Source: Paracoccus sanguinis (GTDB lineage Bacteria > Pseudomonadota > Alphaproteobacteria > Rhodobacterales > Rhodobacteraceae). From it: DNA of 64,000 nt. The notes beneath the pieces are model-generated. The model searched no databases. It was not told the DNA's origin and was given only the letters and a program-made list of their open reading frames with translations. The translations under genes were made by a program, and so were the position numbers. This document shows, one piece after another, positions 16,493 through 26,293 of this stretch (position 1 is its first letter; every line of letters starts with the position of its first letter). The DNA is taken from NCBI RefSeq assembly GCF_900106665.1, contig NZ_FNNA01000002.1, positions 558,001-622,000 on the forward strand, written 5' to 3'.

Positions 16493-17441
16493 CCACGCGA
16501 ACATTGCGATCGAACAGCGGCTTGCACCCGCGCGGGCGATTTTTCTCAAGAACCCGGCCCACCGGCAGTTCGAGCAGACATTCACCGAGCTGCTCGATCG
16601 ACGTCGCGCAGAGGTCGCGGCGGGCATCCAGCGCGAAGCCCGCTGCATCGCCCTCATCGGGGCGTCAGGAAGCGGCAAGACCTCTGCGGTCAGGTACCTG
16701 ATGACCCATCATCCCGGCCTCGTGCTCGACGACAGCGAGAGCGAACGGCTCGATATCGTCAGCTTGGCGGTGCCCACCCCCGCGACGCTGAAGTTCGTGG
16801 GCCAGACTACCCTCAGCGCGCTTGAGTTCCCCTTGCAGCGGGAACGCACCGCCCAGACGATCTGGGATATGGTCAAAGGGCATCTGCGCGCCCGCCAAAC
16901 GCTCTTTCTGCACTACGACGAGGCCCAGGACCTCGCGCTCCACCAAACGGAGCGCGAGCTGAGGTCGGTCGTGAATACCTTGAAATCCCTGCTTCAGCAC
17001 CAGGCATGGCCTGTCGGCTTGATTCTGTCCGGGACTCCGGAACTCAAGGCGATCATCAATCACGACGTTCAGCTGGCGCGAAGGGTGTTTCCGATCGAGT
17101 TTGTTCGCCTGGATGCGTCTCTGGACTGTGGCCGTGTGCTGACGCTTCTGTCGCGCTATGCCGAAGCCGCCCGTATCGAGATTGCACCGGAGGTCCTCCA
17201 TCAGGATTTGGCAGCACGATTAATCCATGCTGCAGATCGAGAGTTCGGAATGCTGATCGAGATGACCATAGCGGCCATGGAGTGCAGCATCCGAGACGAC
17301 CGAGGCACGCTGGAAATCCGCGATTTCACCCGGATGTTTCGCAAGCGATCGGGCTGCGTTGACTGGCTGAACCCATTCGTGGCCGGAGACTTCGAGCGGA
17401 TCGAAGTGCGGCGCCTGCTCTGCAATGGGGAAGCCGCCTGA
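16485..17441 (+). CDS. tnsC: TnsC/TniB-like AAA+ transposition regulator
   Basis: A 318-residue AAA+ ATPase that links target selection by TniQ to the TnsAB transposase. Walker A is GASGSGKT (59-66) and Walker B is TLFLHYDEAQD (about 139-148), with a sensor-like ILSGTPEL further on. The TniB family start (RAIFLKNPAHRQFEQTFTELLDRR) is present. The ATG at 16485 overlaps tnsB by 8 bp and has GGAG upstream. The stop overlaps the next gene (TGATG). Confidence 0.92.
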   Translation: MTDHANIAIEQRLAPARAIFLKNPAHRQFEQTFTELLDRRRAEVAAGIQREARCIALIGASGSGKTSAVRYLMTHHPGLVLDDSESERLDIVSLAVPTPATLKFVGQTTLSALEFPLQRERTAQTIWDMVKGHLRARQTLFLHYDEAQDLALHQTERELRSVVNTLKSLLQHQAWPVGLILSGTPELKAIINHDVQLARRVFPIEFVRLDASLDCGRVLTLLSRYAEAARIEIAPEVLHQDLAARLIHAADREFGMLIEMTIAAMECSIRDDRGTLEIRDFTRMFRKRSGCVDWLNPFVAGDFERIEVRRLLCNGEAA

Positions 17442-19450
17442 TGCGGCTCGGATTGACCCTGCCGGCATCGCCAAGGGAGATGCCGACGTCTTTTCTGTCG
17501 CGCCTCGCCGCACGCAACCTCTACCTCTCCGCCGCGACTTTCGCGGCGGACGTGGGCCTGGAAGTAAATGCGATCGCCTGCGGCGATCCCGACGCGGTGC
17601 AGCAGTTGACCGATCTGGCCGGCCTGCCCGCCGACAGCTTTGCCAGGAGCACCGTCACCAAGCCCAACTCAATGCGCTACCTCATCGCAGGCGAGGCGCT
17701 GCAGACAGCAACATTCGACAGGGGGGCGGGGCATGTCTGCCCACACTGCCTGACCGAAGACATGGCCCGCGATGGCGCCCTCTGGGCTGCGGTCCACCAG
17801 TGGCACTGGCAGCTTCGACACATCCTCACCTGCTCAAGGCATCAACGCCGGCTTGTGGTCCTGCCGGCATCTGGCGCCGAGGGACGTTATGACTACGTCG
17901 CAGCGGTTAGAGCCAATCCAGATCTATGGAAGAACGAACCTACCGATCCAACGGTGCCCCCCCCGACCGCCCTGGAAACTTACCTCTCTCATCGCTGTTA
18001 CGGCGAGCAGCTTCCGTGCTGGGCCGACCAACTCGGAATCCCCGCGCTTTGCCGCGCATCCGAGCTTCTTGGCCTGCTCATCGAGCGGGGAGGCCGAGCA
18101 GCATTCCGCGATGTGACGCCCGAAGGACGCCGTGTGATGGCAGGTATTGGCTTTGCAACACTCGCGGCAGGCCCGGCGTCCATCCGCGCTGCGCTGGATC
18201 ACGTGCGGAGCAGCGATCCAGAGATGGCCGGCAATCAGCCGCATCCCCAGTTCGGTGAGTTCCAGCGCCTGCTGGGCTCAAACTGGAAAAACAGCAGCGA
18301 GTTCGGTCCAATCAGGGATATCGTCCGTGACTATCTTGTCGATCACTTTCCTTTTGCTGATGGCGCAGATGTGCTGGGCGAGACCCTGCCGAAGCGCTGC
18401 CTTCATAGCCTGCATTCCGCCCGCAAGGTCATAAGGCGGCGCATGCCTTTCTTCGAGGACGCCCTGATCGAGAGGGGTCTTGCGCGACGCCGAGCGGACA
18501 AGAGCTTCGAGTTGCTGTCCGCTCTCACCGTCGAGCTTGTAGACGAACTGCGCGTCGAACGGCAGAGCCTTCTGCTCGAGAAGGAGGCGGCGAGGTGCTT
18601 CGGCCTGACCGTGGAGTCCTTCCGCACCCTCGTGAATGCCGGGATTGTCCCGCACCGGACGCATGTGCGGCCCCACAAGCACCGGCAGTTCTGGCAGCAT
18701 GAGGTCGACGCGGTGTTGTCCCGATTCACCACGCCGATGATCGCGATAAACGAAATCGGGGATGAACACCTCGAGAAGGTGACGCGCGCCACCGTCCGGG
18801 CCAATTGCTCGCTGGCTGAAATTGCCGATGCCCTGATGTCCGGCAGGATCAGGCCAGCCGGTGTGCTGCGCGGCAAACGCCGGTTCGACCATATTCTCAT
18901 CAATGTCCCGGAGCTCAAGGCGGCCCTGCCAAGGGAAGCTGTTTCCGGACTGCCGCGCATTGCCACCTTCAGGAAGCTGCGGATCACCAATGCCACACTG
19001 AACTGGCTGCTAGCGGAAGGTTTGCTTCGATCGGATCACGCGCGCTCCCCAGACAGCCGCCTGATCATCGAGATGATCGACAAAGACTCGCTGGATCGGT
19101 TCCAGCGGGATTACGTCTCGCTCGGAGAACTCGCTTATGACAGCCCCACCAGTCCGGCAGCGCTTTATTCACGCCTCAGGAGCGCAGGTATTGCAGCGTT
19201 CCTGGATCATAAACCGCTGAGCCGAATCTATCGACGAGCCGACCTGCCGATCAATGTCGAGGCCGTCATTCAAGTGTCGCTCATGGCACCAGCGATCCGT
19301 TCGTCGGCAAGGACCGGCGGTGCGAGCCAAGGTGCCACGACGGACAACAGGACAAGACTTCCGCCGCTGGAGATGAAAGGCGACACAGGGATCGACGCGG
19401 ACACACGTTGCGGGACCCTGCAGCAGTTTGTAACCTCGCCCCAAGTATGA
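17441..19450 (+). CDS. tniQ: TniQ/TnsD-like target-selection protein
   Basis: A 669-residue TniQ-family protein. The N-terminal TniQ domain has PREMPTSFLSRLAARN and a zinc site: C100 and C103 in HVCPHCL, then C131 and H134 in LTCSRHQRRL. The length and the long C-terminal half with several HTH-like helices (for example EKEAARCFGLTVESFRTLVNAGIVPHRTHVR) resemble TnsD, which binds a fixed chromosomal site, rather than short TniQ. Given the insertion point, the recognised site is probably the tRNA-Pro gene or its 3' end; that is inference. Confidence 0.85.
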   Translation: MRLGLTLPASPREMPTSFLSRLAARNLYLSAATFAADVGLEVNAIACGDPDAVQQLTDLAGLPADSFARSTVTKPNSMRYLIAGEALQTATFDRGAGHVCPHCLTEDMARDGALWAAVHQWHWQLRHILTCSRHQRRLVVLPASGAEGRYDYVAAVRANPDLWKNEPTDPTVPPPTALETYLSHRCYGEQLPCWADQLGIPALCRASELLGLLIERGGRAAFRDVTPEGRRVMAGIGFATLAAGPASIRAALDHVRSSDPEMAGNQPHPQFGEFQRLLGSNWKNSSEFGPIRDIVRDYLVDHFPFADGADVLGETLPKRCLHSLHSARKVIRRRMPFFEDALIERGLARRRADKSFELLSALTVELVDELRVERQSLLLEKEAARCFGLTVESFRTLVNAGIVPHRTHVRPHKHRQFWQHEVDAVLSRFTTPMIAINEIGDEHLEKVTRATVRANCSLAEIADALMSGRIRPAGVLRGKRRFDHILINVPELKAALPREAVSGLPRIATFRKLRITNATLNWLLAEGLLRSDHARSPDSRLIIEMIDKDSLDRFQRDYVSLGELAYDSPTSPAALYSRLRSAGIAAFLDHKPLSRIYRRADLPINVEAVIQVSLMAPAIRSSARTGGASQGATTDNRTRLPPLEMKGDTGIDADTRCGTLQQFVTSPQV

Positions 19451-19460
19451 AGGATCGGCA

Positions 19461-20909
19461 ATGTTCGAGAACGCTTTCAACAATATAGACCGCGTTCTGC
19501 GGAACGACGAGGGGCTGGCGTCCGAGTTGGACTACGCGGAGCAGACCTCCTGGCTGCTGTTCCTGAAGTACCTCGACGACCTCGAGACCGAGCGCGAGGA
19601 CACCGCCGCCCTCGAGGGGCAGACCTATGCCCCGCTGCTGGATGAACCCTATCGGTGGCAAAGCTGGGCCGCGCCCAAGAAGGAGGGCAAGCTCGACCAC
19701 AATGCAGCCCTTACAGGCGCCGACCTGATCGACTTCGTCAACCGCGACCTTTTTCCCTATCTGCGCGGCTTCAGCCAGACGGCGACGGGGCCGGACTCGC
19801 TCGAATACAAGGTCGGTCAGATCTTTTCCGAGATCGTGAACAAGTTCCGATCCGGCTACTCGTTGCGCGATGCCCTCGAGATCGTCGATCAGCTCGACTT
19901 CGGCAGCTCGGCGGCCAAGCACGAACTCTCGGACCTTTACGAGACCCGCATCAAGCGGATGGGCAACGCTGGCCGGAACGGCGGCGAATACTATACGCCC
20001 CGGCCGCTGATCCGAGCGATGATCAAGGTCACCGACCCAAAGATCGGCGAGACGATCTATGACGGCGCCTGCGGCTCGGCGGGCTTTCTCTGCGAGGCCT
20101 GGGAATACCTGCGCCGCGACGACCTGTCTTCGGCCGAATGGGACACGCTACAGCGGCGGACCTTCTACGGGCAGGAAAAGAAGTCGCTCGCCTACGTCCT
20201 TGGCGTCATGAACATGATCCTGCACGGAATCGAGGCGCCGAACATCCGCCACACCAACACGCTCACCGAGAACGTGATGGACATCCAGGAGCGGGACCGC
20301 CACGACATCGTGCTGGCCAATCCGCCCTTCGGCGGCGGCGAGCGCAAGGAGGTGCAGCAGAACTTCCCGATCAAGTCGAGCGAGACGGCCTATCTGTTCC
20401 TGCAGCACTTCATCCGCAAGATGCGCGCAGGCGGGCGCGGCGCGGTCGTCATCAAGAACACCTTCCTCAGCAACACCGACGGCGCCAGCGTCGCCCTGCG
20501 CAAGGAGCTGCTCGAAAGCTGCAACCTTCACACGGTGCTCGACTGCCCCGGCGGCACGTTTCAGGGCGCGGGCGTCAAGACGGTGGTGCTGTTCTTCGAG
20601 AAGGGGGCAAACACGCGCTCGGTCTGGTACTACCAACTCGATCCGGGCCGTTCCCTCGGCAAGACCAACCCGCTGAACGACGCTGACCTTGCGGAGTTTG
20701 TGACGCTGCAGCCCGGACGGGCCGACGGTCCGAAAAGCTGGACGGTGGATGTCGCTAACCTTGACCGGACGACGTGGGACCTGTCGGTCAAAAACCCCAA
20801 CGCCCCAGAGGAAGCGCCGCTGCGCAGCCCCGAGGAGATCATCGACGCCATGCTGGCGCGCGACGCCGAGACGGCACAGATCCTCGAAGATATCCGGGGG
20901 ATGCTGTGA
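19461..20909 (+). CDS. hsdM: Type I restriction-modification DNA methyltransferase subunit
   Basis: An N6-adenine methyltransferase subunit of 482 residues. It has an N-terminal HsdM bundle (MFENAFNNIDRVLRNDEGLASELDYAEQTSWLLFLKYLDDLE), then GGEYYTPRPLI, SAM-binding YDGACGSAGFL (200-210) and catalytic NPPF (287-290). With HsdS it protects host DNA. It begins only 10 bp after tniQ, so it is probably read from the transposition operon as well as from any promoter of its own. G+C is higher here than in the CBASS part of the element. Confidence 0.95.
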   Translation: MFENAFNNIDRVLRNDEGLASELDYAEQTSWLLFLKYLDDLETEREDTAALEGQTYAPLLDEPYRWQSWAAPKKEGKLDHNAALTGADLIDFVNRDLFPYLRGFSQTATGPDSLEYKVGQIFSEIVNKFRSGYSLRDALEIVDQLDFGSSAAKHELSDLYETRIKRMGNAGRNGGEYYTPRPLIRAMIKVTDPKIGETIYDGACGSAGFLCEAWEYLRRDDLSSAEWDTLQRRTFYGQEKKSLAYVLGVMNMILHGIEAPNIRHTNTLTENVMDIQERDRHDIVLANPPFGGGERKEVQQNFPIKSSETAYLFLQHFIRKMRAGGRGAVVIKNTFLSNTDGASVALRKELLESCNLHTVLDCPGGTFQGAGVKTVVLFFEKGANTRSVWYYQLDPGRSLGKTNPLNDADLAEFVTLQPGRADGPKSWTVDVANLDRTTWDLSVKNPNAPEEAPLRSPEEIIDAMLARDAETAQILEDIRGML

Positions 20910-22105
20910 GGGGTCAGATCGAAGCCACATCGAGCCTTCCCGCGCTTTGGACAAGTGCGCCGCTGCGCGAGCTATGCTCTTTTCACAACGGGCTCTGGAA
21001 GGGTAAGAAGGCACCTTTCGAGACAGTCAATGTGATTCGTAATACAAATTTTAAGGCTGGTGGGCGGATTGATCTGACCGATGTCGCGGTGCTTGAAGTG
21101 GAGGCGAGACAATTTGCAAAGCGGCGGCTTCTAAAGAACGACATCATCATCGAGAAATCTGGCGGAGGTCCGAAGCAGCCTGTCGGGCGGGTCGTCTTGT
21201 TCGACCTCGATAGCGGCAACTACTCGTTCAGCAACTTTACCAGCGCCATACGAGTCGAGGATGTGCAGCGGATTCATCCAATCTTCCTGCATCGAGTCTT
21301 GTACTACTGGTATCTGTCAGGGAAAACTGAACCGCTCCAGCGACATTCGACGGGAATTCGAAACCTCGACTTCGATAACTATAAGGAACTCCATGTCCCG
21401 CTGCCGCCGCTTGAAGAGCAAAAGCGGATCGTTGCGGTGCTCGATCAGGCCTTCGCCGCCCTCGACCGCGCCCGCGCCCATGCCGAGGCTAATCTGACGG
21501 ACGCGAAGGAAATGTTTGACAGTTGGCTATCGTCAGCCTTTGAATTTGGGCATGAAAACTGGCCGAAAAAGAAGCTTCCCGATATCGCGGAGAATCTCGA
21601 CCGACTGCGCGTGCCAATCACAAAAAAAGATCGCCGATCTGGCGACGTACCGTACTACGGCGCTTCCGGTGTCGTCGATCATGTGCAAGAGCATATTTTC
21701 AACGAGGATCTCCTTCTTGTCTCAGAGGATGGGGCTAACCTCCTGGCCCGCACGTACCCCATAGCGTTCTCGATCTCCGGGAAGGCTTGGGTCAACAATC
21801 ACGCTCATGTTCTCCGTTTCGGTGATTTGGACTCTCAGGAATTTGTCAGACTTTACTTGAATTCAATTGACCTGGAGCCTTGGGTGAGCGGGATGGCACA
21901 GCCGAAGCTTAACCAGAAAGCCCTGAGCAGTATCCCTATTCCGTTCCCGGGCATCGCCGACCGATCACGTATCGTCGAAGAGGCGGTCGATGTTTGGCGG
22001 GAGTCACAGGCCTTGGCCCGTAACTATGATGCACAGCTCACAGATATCGCCGATCTCCGCCAATCCCTTCTGCAAAAAGCCTTCTCCGGCCAACTGACCG
22101 CATGA
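20906..22105 (+). CDS. hsdS: Type I restriction-modification specificity subunit
   Basis: A 399-residue DNA-recognition subunit. It has two target-recognition domains separated by a conserved helix (LPPLEEQKRIVAVLDQAFAALDRARAHAEANL, about residues 169-200) and closed by a second copy of that type of helix (DIADLRQSLLQKAFSGQL). The recognised sequence cannot be read from the protein. The GTG at 20906 overlaps the hsdM stop (GTGA). The recognition domains are AT-richer than hsdM and hsdR, as often seen when HsdS domains are exchanged. Confidence 0.93.
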   Translation: MRGQIEATSSLPALWTSAPLRELCSFHNGLWKGKKAPFETVNVIRNTNFKAGGRIDLTDVAVLEVEARQFAKRRLLKNDIIIEKSGGGPKQPVGRVVLFDLDSGNYSFSNFTSAIRVEDVQRIHPIFLHRVLYYWYLSGKTEPLQRHSTGIRNLDFDNYKELHVPLPPLEEQKRIVAVLDQAFAALDRARAHAEANLTDAKEMFDSWLSSAFEFGHENWPKKKLPDIAENLDRLRVPITKKDRRSGDVPYYGASGVVDHVQEHIFNEDLLLVSEDGANLLARTYPIAFSISGKAWVNNHAHVLRFGDLDSQEFVRLYLNSIDLEPWVSGMAQPKLNQKALSSIPIPFPGIADRSRIVEEAVDVWRESQALARNYDAQLTDIADLRQSLLQKAFSGQLTA

Positions 22106-24402
22106 CCGAGACCGAAGCCGACACCCGCGCCAATCGCATCGACCCCGTCCTGCGCGACGCCGGGTGGGGCGTCGTCGCGGGTTCGACCATCCGGCGCGAA
22201 TTGATCTGCCCTGGCCGGATCACAGGCGGTGGCGGCCGGGCGCATCCGCTCTCGGCCGACTATGTGCTGAGCTACAAGGGCCGGAAGCTTGCGGTGATCG
22301 AGGCCAAGCGTGCAGGCCTTGGCCATACCGGTGGTGTCGGTCAGGCCAAGGATTATGCCCGCCGCCTGCAGACGCGCTTTGCCTTCTCGACGAACGGCCT
22401 TGGCTGGTACGGCATCGACATGGCGACGGGGGCCGAGGGCGACCATGCCCTGCCCTTTCCCTCGCCCGAAGACATGTGGCAGCGGTGTTTCCCCGAAGGC
22501 AACGACTGGCGCGAGGGCTTCGGCGGGGTGCCGTTCGAGACCGGCGGCGGAAAGTGGGAACCGCGCTACTATCAGCACAACGCCATCACCGCTGTGCTCG
22601 AGGCGATCGCCCGCGACCGTGACCGCATCCTGCTGACACTCGCCACCGGCACCGGCAAGACTTCGATCGCGTTTCAGATCGCTTGGAAGCTGTTCCACGT
22701 TTCGTGGAACCTCAGCCGAGAGCCGGTTCGGCGTCCGCGCATCCTGTTCCTTGCCGACCGCAACATCCTTGCTGACCAGGCCTATAACGCGTTCAGCGCC
22801 TTTCCGTCCGACGCGCTGTGCCGCATCAGCCCCGACGAAATCCGCAAGCAGGGCAAGATCCCAAAGAACGCCAGCGTCTTCTTTACGATTTTCCAGACTT
22901 TTATGACAGGTGATGGCGAGTTCACCTTCCAGGGCTATCCGCCCGACTTCTTCGACCTGATCATCATTGACGAATGCCATCGTGGCGGCGCGAACGACGA
23001 AAGCACCTGGCGCGGCATTCTCGAGTATTTCGCGCCTGCGGTGCAGCTTGGCCTGACGGCGACGCCCAAGCGAGACGCGAACGCCGACACCTACGCCTAT
23101 TTCGGCGAACCGGTCTACACCTACGCCTTGAAGGAAGGGATCAACGATGGCTTCCTGACACCCTTCAAGGTGCGCCAGATGGCCAGCACGCTGGACAGTT
23201 ACAAATACAGCGCTGACGACACGGTGCTGAGCGGCGAGATCGACCTTGACCGCGAATACCGGGAAGCCGATTTCAACACCCGCATCATCATCGACGAGCG
23301 CGAGATGAGCCGGGTCAACGAGTTCATGGACCAGATCGACCAACGCCAGAAGACCCTGGTGTTCTGTGCAACTCAGGACCATGCGGCGCGCGTCCGCAAC
23401 TTCATCAACCAGGTGAAGGACAACCCCGATCCGCACTACTGCGAGCGCGTGACGGCCGATGATGGCAAGCTGGGCGAGCAGCACTTGCGCGAGTTCCAGG
23501 ACAACGAGAAGACGCTGCCGACGGTCCTGACAACATCGCACAAGCTCTCCACGGGAGTGGATGCGCGCAATGTCCGCAACATCGTGCTGATGCGGCCGAT
23601 CAAGTCGATGATCGAGTTCAAGCAGATCATCGGGCGCGGCACGCGCACCTTCGATGGCAAGGACTTCTTCACGATCTATGACTTCGTGAAGGCGTACCAG
23701 CACTTCAACGATCCCGAATGGGACGGCGAGCCGTTGCCGCCAGAGGAGCCGGAGGGCACTCGTTCGTCATCCGGCCCATCCGATCCGCCGCTTGACCCGC
23801 CGGGCGGCGGCACAAGCGAGCCGCCTCCCACGATTATCGTGAAGCTGGCAGACGGAAAAAACCGCCACATCCGCTATATCGCGGCGACCACCTACTGGTC
23901 GCATGATGGCCACCCGATTACCGCCAACGAGTTCATGGAGCAGCTCTTTGGTGATCTGGGGTCGCTGCTGGAGTCGGAAGACGACCTCCGCCGGATCTGG
24001 AGCGATCCGGAACGCCGTGAAGCTTTCATGCGGCAGCTGTCGGATCTCGGCTACGACAAGGATCGCCTTAGCGACATGCAGCGCCTGATCGATGCACCGA
24101 ACAGCGACATCTTCGACGTCCTTGGTCATGTCCGCTTTGCCCTTGCACCGCTGGCCCGCTCGGAACGCGCGGAGGCCGCCCGAGCAACAGGCCTGTCCGG
24201 CTATGAAGCCGAGATGCGCGAATTTCTGAATTACGTGCTCGGAGCTTACGAAGCTCAAGGAATCAACGAGCTTGCACCGTCTCGGCTGCCTGACTTCCTT
24301 CGCATCCGCTACGGCGGAACCAACGATGCCAAACGGCTGCTCGGCTCACTTGCCGACATCCGCAACGCGTTTGTCGGAATACAGGAACACCTCTTCCAGT
24401 AG
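22102..24402 (+). CDS. hsdR: Type I restriction-modification endonuclease/translocase subunit
   Basis: A 766-residue EcoEI-type R subunit. The N-terminal nuclease has Asp53 in LSADYVLSYKG and Glu67/Lys69 in LAVIEAKR. The SF2 translocase has Walker A ATGTGKT (181-187), DECHRG (290-295), LTATPKRDANADTYAYFG, and C-lobe motifs including IIGRGTRTF. The C-terminal EcoEI_R_C-like domain (DIFDVLGHVRFALAPLARSERA) contacts HsdM/HsdS. The start overlaps hsdS (ATGA). The enzyme translocates on unmodified DNA and cuts at a distance. All frames are intact. Confidence 0.95.
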   Translation: MTETEADTRANRIDPVLRDAGWGVVAGSTIRRELICPGRITGGGGRAHPLSADYVLSYKGRKLAVIEAKRAGLGHTGGVGQAKDYARRLQTRFAFSTNGLGWYGIDMATGAEGDHALPFPSPEDMWQRCFPEGNDWREGFGGVPFETGGGKWEPRYYQHNAITAVLEAIARDRDRILLTLATGTGKTSIAFQIAWKLFHVSWNLSREPVRRPRILFLADRNILADQAYNAFSAFPSDALCRISPDEIRKQGKIPKNASVFFTIFQTFMTGDGEFTFQGYPPDFFDLIIIDECHRGGANDESTWRGILEYFAPAVQLGLTATPKRDANADTYAYFGEPVYTYALKEGINDGFLTPFKVRQMASTLDSYKYSADDTVLSGEIDLDREYREADFNTRIIIDEREMSRVNEFMDQIDQRQKTLVFCATQDHAARVRNFINQVKDNPDPHYCERVTADDGKLGEQHLREFQDNEKTLPTVLTTSHKLSTGVDARNVRNIVLMRPIKSMIEFKQIIGRGTRTFDGKDFFTIYDFVKAYQHFNDPEWDGEPLPPEEPEGTRSSSGPSDPPLDPPGGGTSEPPPTIIVKLADGKNRHIRYIAATTYWSHDGHPITANEFMEQLFGDLGSLLESEDDLRRIWSDPERREAFMRQLSDLGYDKDRLSDMQRLIDAPNSDIFDVLGHVRFALAPLARSERAEAARATGLSGYEAEMREFLNYVLGAYEAQGINELAPSRLPDFLRIRYGGTNDAKRLLGSLADIRNAFVGIQEHLFQ

Positions 24403-24536
24403 GCGATGCTCGCCGAGCCGGCGCACCATAAAGCGCGTGCTCTCCTTCGCTAGCCGCGCCTCTGATGGAATTTGCGCGCTGTTCGCCTGCGGTGCAGAAT
24501 GCCCCCAGCCTGCACCGCCAACACGATGTCTGAAAC

Positions 24537-25439
24537 ATGAAGAGCAGAGCCTCGGTCATCGCTGACCTTCACCGGATGGGCGTCCGGCCCGGCGACCTGT
24601 TGATGGTGCATGCGTCGCTGAAGGCACTGGGTCCCGTCGAGGGCGGGGCGGCAGGTCTCGTCACCGCGCTGCTTGAGGCTGTGGGTCCGACAGGCACCCT
24701 GATGGGCTATGCCTCGTGGGACCGCTCCCCTTATGAGAAAACCCTGAACGGCGCACGCCTGGACGAGGAAAAGCGCCGCGCCTGGCCTGCTTTCGATCCG
24801 GACAAGGCCGGCACCTACCGTGGCTTCGGCCTGCTCAACCAGTTTCTTGCGGATTTCCCCGGTGCGCGGCGCAGCGCACATCCCGACGCCTCCATGGTCG
24901 CGCTCGGCGCCCGCGCGCAAGAACTGACCGAGCCCCATCCGCTGGGTCAGGGTCTGGGGCGCGGCTCGCCCCTGGAGCGTCTGGTTGATCTTGGCGGAAA
25001 GATCCTGCTGCTGGGCGCTCCGCTCGATGCCGTCACCGTCCTGCACTATGCCGAAGCGATCGCGGACATCCCGGGCAAGCGTCGGGTGACCTATGAGATG
25101 CCGCTGCGTAGCCCGGACGGCGGGACTGTGTGGGTGAAGGTCGAAGACTTCGATACCAACGGCATCCTCGACTGCTTCGCCATCGAGGGTCAACCCGATG
25201 CGGTCGAGACGATCGCCAAGGCCTATGTGGACCTGGGCCGCCATCGCGAAGGCCGGGTGGCGGAGGCGCATTGCCATCTGTTCGAGGCCCGCGAGATCGT
25301 CGCGTTCGGCGTGACCTACCTGGAGCAGCGCTTTGGCCACCAACCAGCCGTGCCCGACCGGCGGCTGCCGGGAGGCGTCAGTTCTTCTCGTGGTCCCGGG
25401 AATGGCGAGGCAGGCGGTGAGAGCGGAGGCGCGCCATGA
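24537..25439 (+). CDS. Aminoglycoside 3-N-acetyltransferase
   Basis: An AAC(3)-family enzyme that acetylates the 3-amino group of deoxystreptamine aminoglycosides (gentamicin, tobramycin and others, depending on type). Family marks are GVRPGDLLMVHASLKALGPVEGG, GTLMGYASWD, RRSAHPDASMVALG (115-119 HPDAS is the active-site region), GQGLGRGSPLERLV and VEDFDTNGIL. At 300 residues it is near family length, with about 33 extra C-terminal residues (after EQRFG) of low complexity. The subtype cannot be named. Its stop overlaps the next start (ATGA). Confidence 0.88.
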   Translation: MKSRASVIADLHRMGVRPGDLLMVHASLKALGPVEGGAAGLVTALLEAVGPTGTLMGYASWDRSPYEKTLNGARLDEEKRRAWPAFDPDKAGTYRGFGLLNQFLADFPGARRSAHPDASMVALGARAQELTEPHPLGQGLGRGSPLERLVDLGGKILLLGAPLDAVTVLHYAEAIADIPGKRRVTYEMPLRSPDGGTVWVKVEDFDTNGILDCFAIEGQPDAVETIAKAYVDLGRHREGRVAEAHCHLFEAREIVAFGVTYLEQRFGHQPAVPDRRLPGGVSSSRGPGNGEAGGESGGAP

Positions 25440-26014
25440 TCCTCTGGCTGAACGGACCTTTCGGAGCCGGAAAGACGACGCTCGCCGACCGGCTCCGCCT
25501 GCGGAAACCGGACCTGCTGATGTTCGACCCCGAGGAGATCGGCTTTGTCGTGAAGGCGACTGTCCCTCCTGCGGCCAGCGGTGATTACCAGGATCTGCCT
25601 CTCTGGAGAGCCCTGACCATTGCCGCGCTGGCGGAGCTTCGCAGGTATTACCCGCAGGACATTGTCATGCCTATGACAGTGGTCCGGCCGGACTATCTGG
25701 ATGAGCTCTTGGGTGGCGCCCGGCGCATCGACGATGAGTTGCTTCATGTGTTTCTCGATCTCGACGCCGATCTTCTGCGCGACCGCATCGATCGGCAGGT
25801 GATGCACCCCGATCCTGCCCGCAATCGCGAGATACGCCAGTGGCGCATGGTGCAGATGGAACGCTGCCTGTCGGCACGGGAGCGTCTGCCGGATGGCACC
25901 CTAGTTCTCGACAGCGGCGATCATGACCCTGATGCGCTTGCCACTATCGTGCTCGACAGGATGAACGCCGCCGGAGCGGCCGCCTCGAGCAGTCTGGATC
26001 GACCCTCGGAATGA
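25436..26014 (+). CDS. TmrB-like P-loop protein, possible antibiotic resistance
   Basis: A 192-residue P-loop NTPase with Walker A GPFGAGKTT (7-15) and the following segment LRKPDLLMFDPEEIGFVVK, closely resembling TmrB-type proteins (tunicamycin resistance) and related small-molecule kinases. A lid-like DADLLRDRIDRQ and a C-terminal LDSGDHDPDALATIVLDRM are present. It is coupled to the AAC(3) gene, which supports a drug-resistance role, but the substrate is unknown. Confidence 0.7.
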   Translation: MILWLNGPFGAGKTTLADRLRLRKPDLLMFDPEEIGFVVKATVPPAASGDYQDLPLWRALTIAALAELRRYYPQDIVMPMTVVRPDYLDELLGGARRIDDELLHVFLDLDADLLRDRIDRQVMHPDPARNREIRQWRMVQMERCLSARERLPDGTLVLDSGDHDPDALATIVLDRMNAAGAAASSSLDRPSE

Positions 26015-26293
26015 CGGCGACATGACGGCGACGTAAACGGGGCCGTCTGTCACCCCTTGGATGATCGGCGTGAGTGCAGCGGACTGTGGCTTCGGCCTCA
26101 TGAGATCGGAACTGCATGCTGGCTGCAGCCCCCCAATGGATTCCGGCGCTGTTGCGCCTGCGGAGTGATAGGGGCGCGGCAGAGCGCCATCAGCTGCCTG
26201 TCGCCAACCGACGCTCCGCATGGTGGGGAGGAAGATTAGCTTGGCCGAAAAGGAAGGATTGCTGCTCGGTGGCAGAGGCAAGTACTTGATTTC

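Noticed and set aside
20148..21014. ORF antisense to hsdM/hsdS
   Set aside because: Shadow of a well-supported gene; no ribosome site and no recognisable domain.
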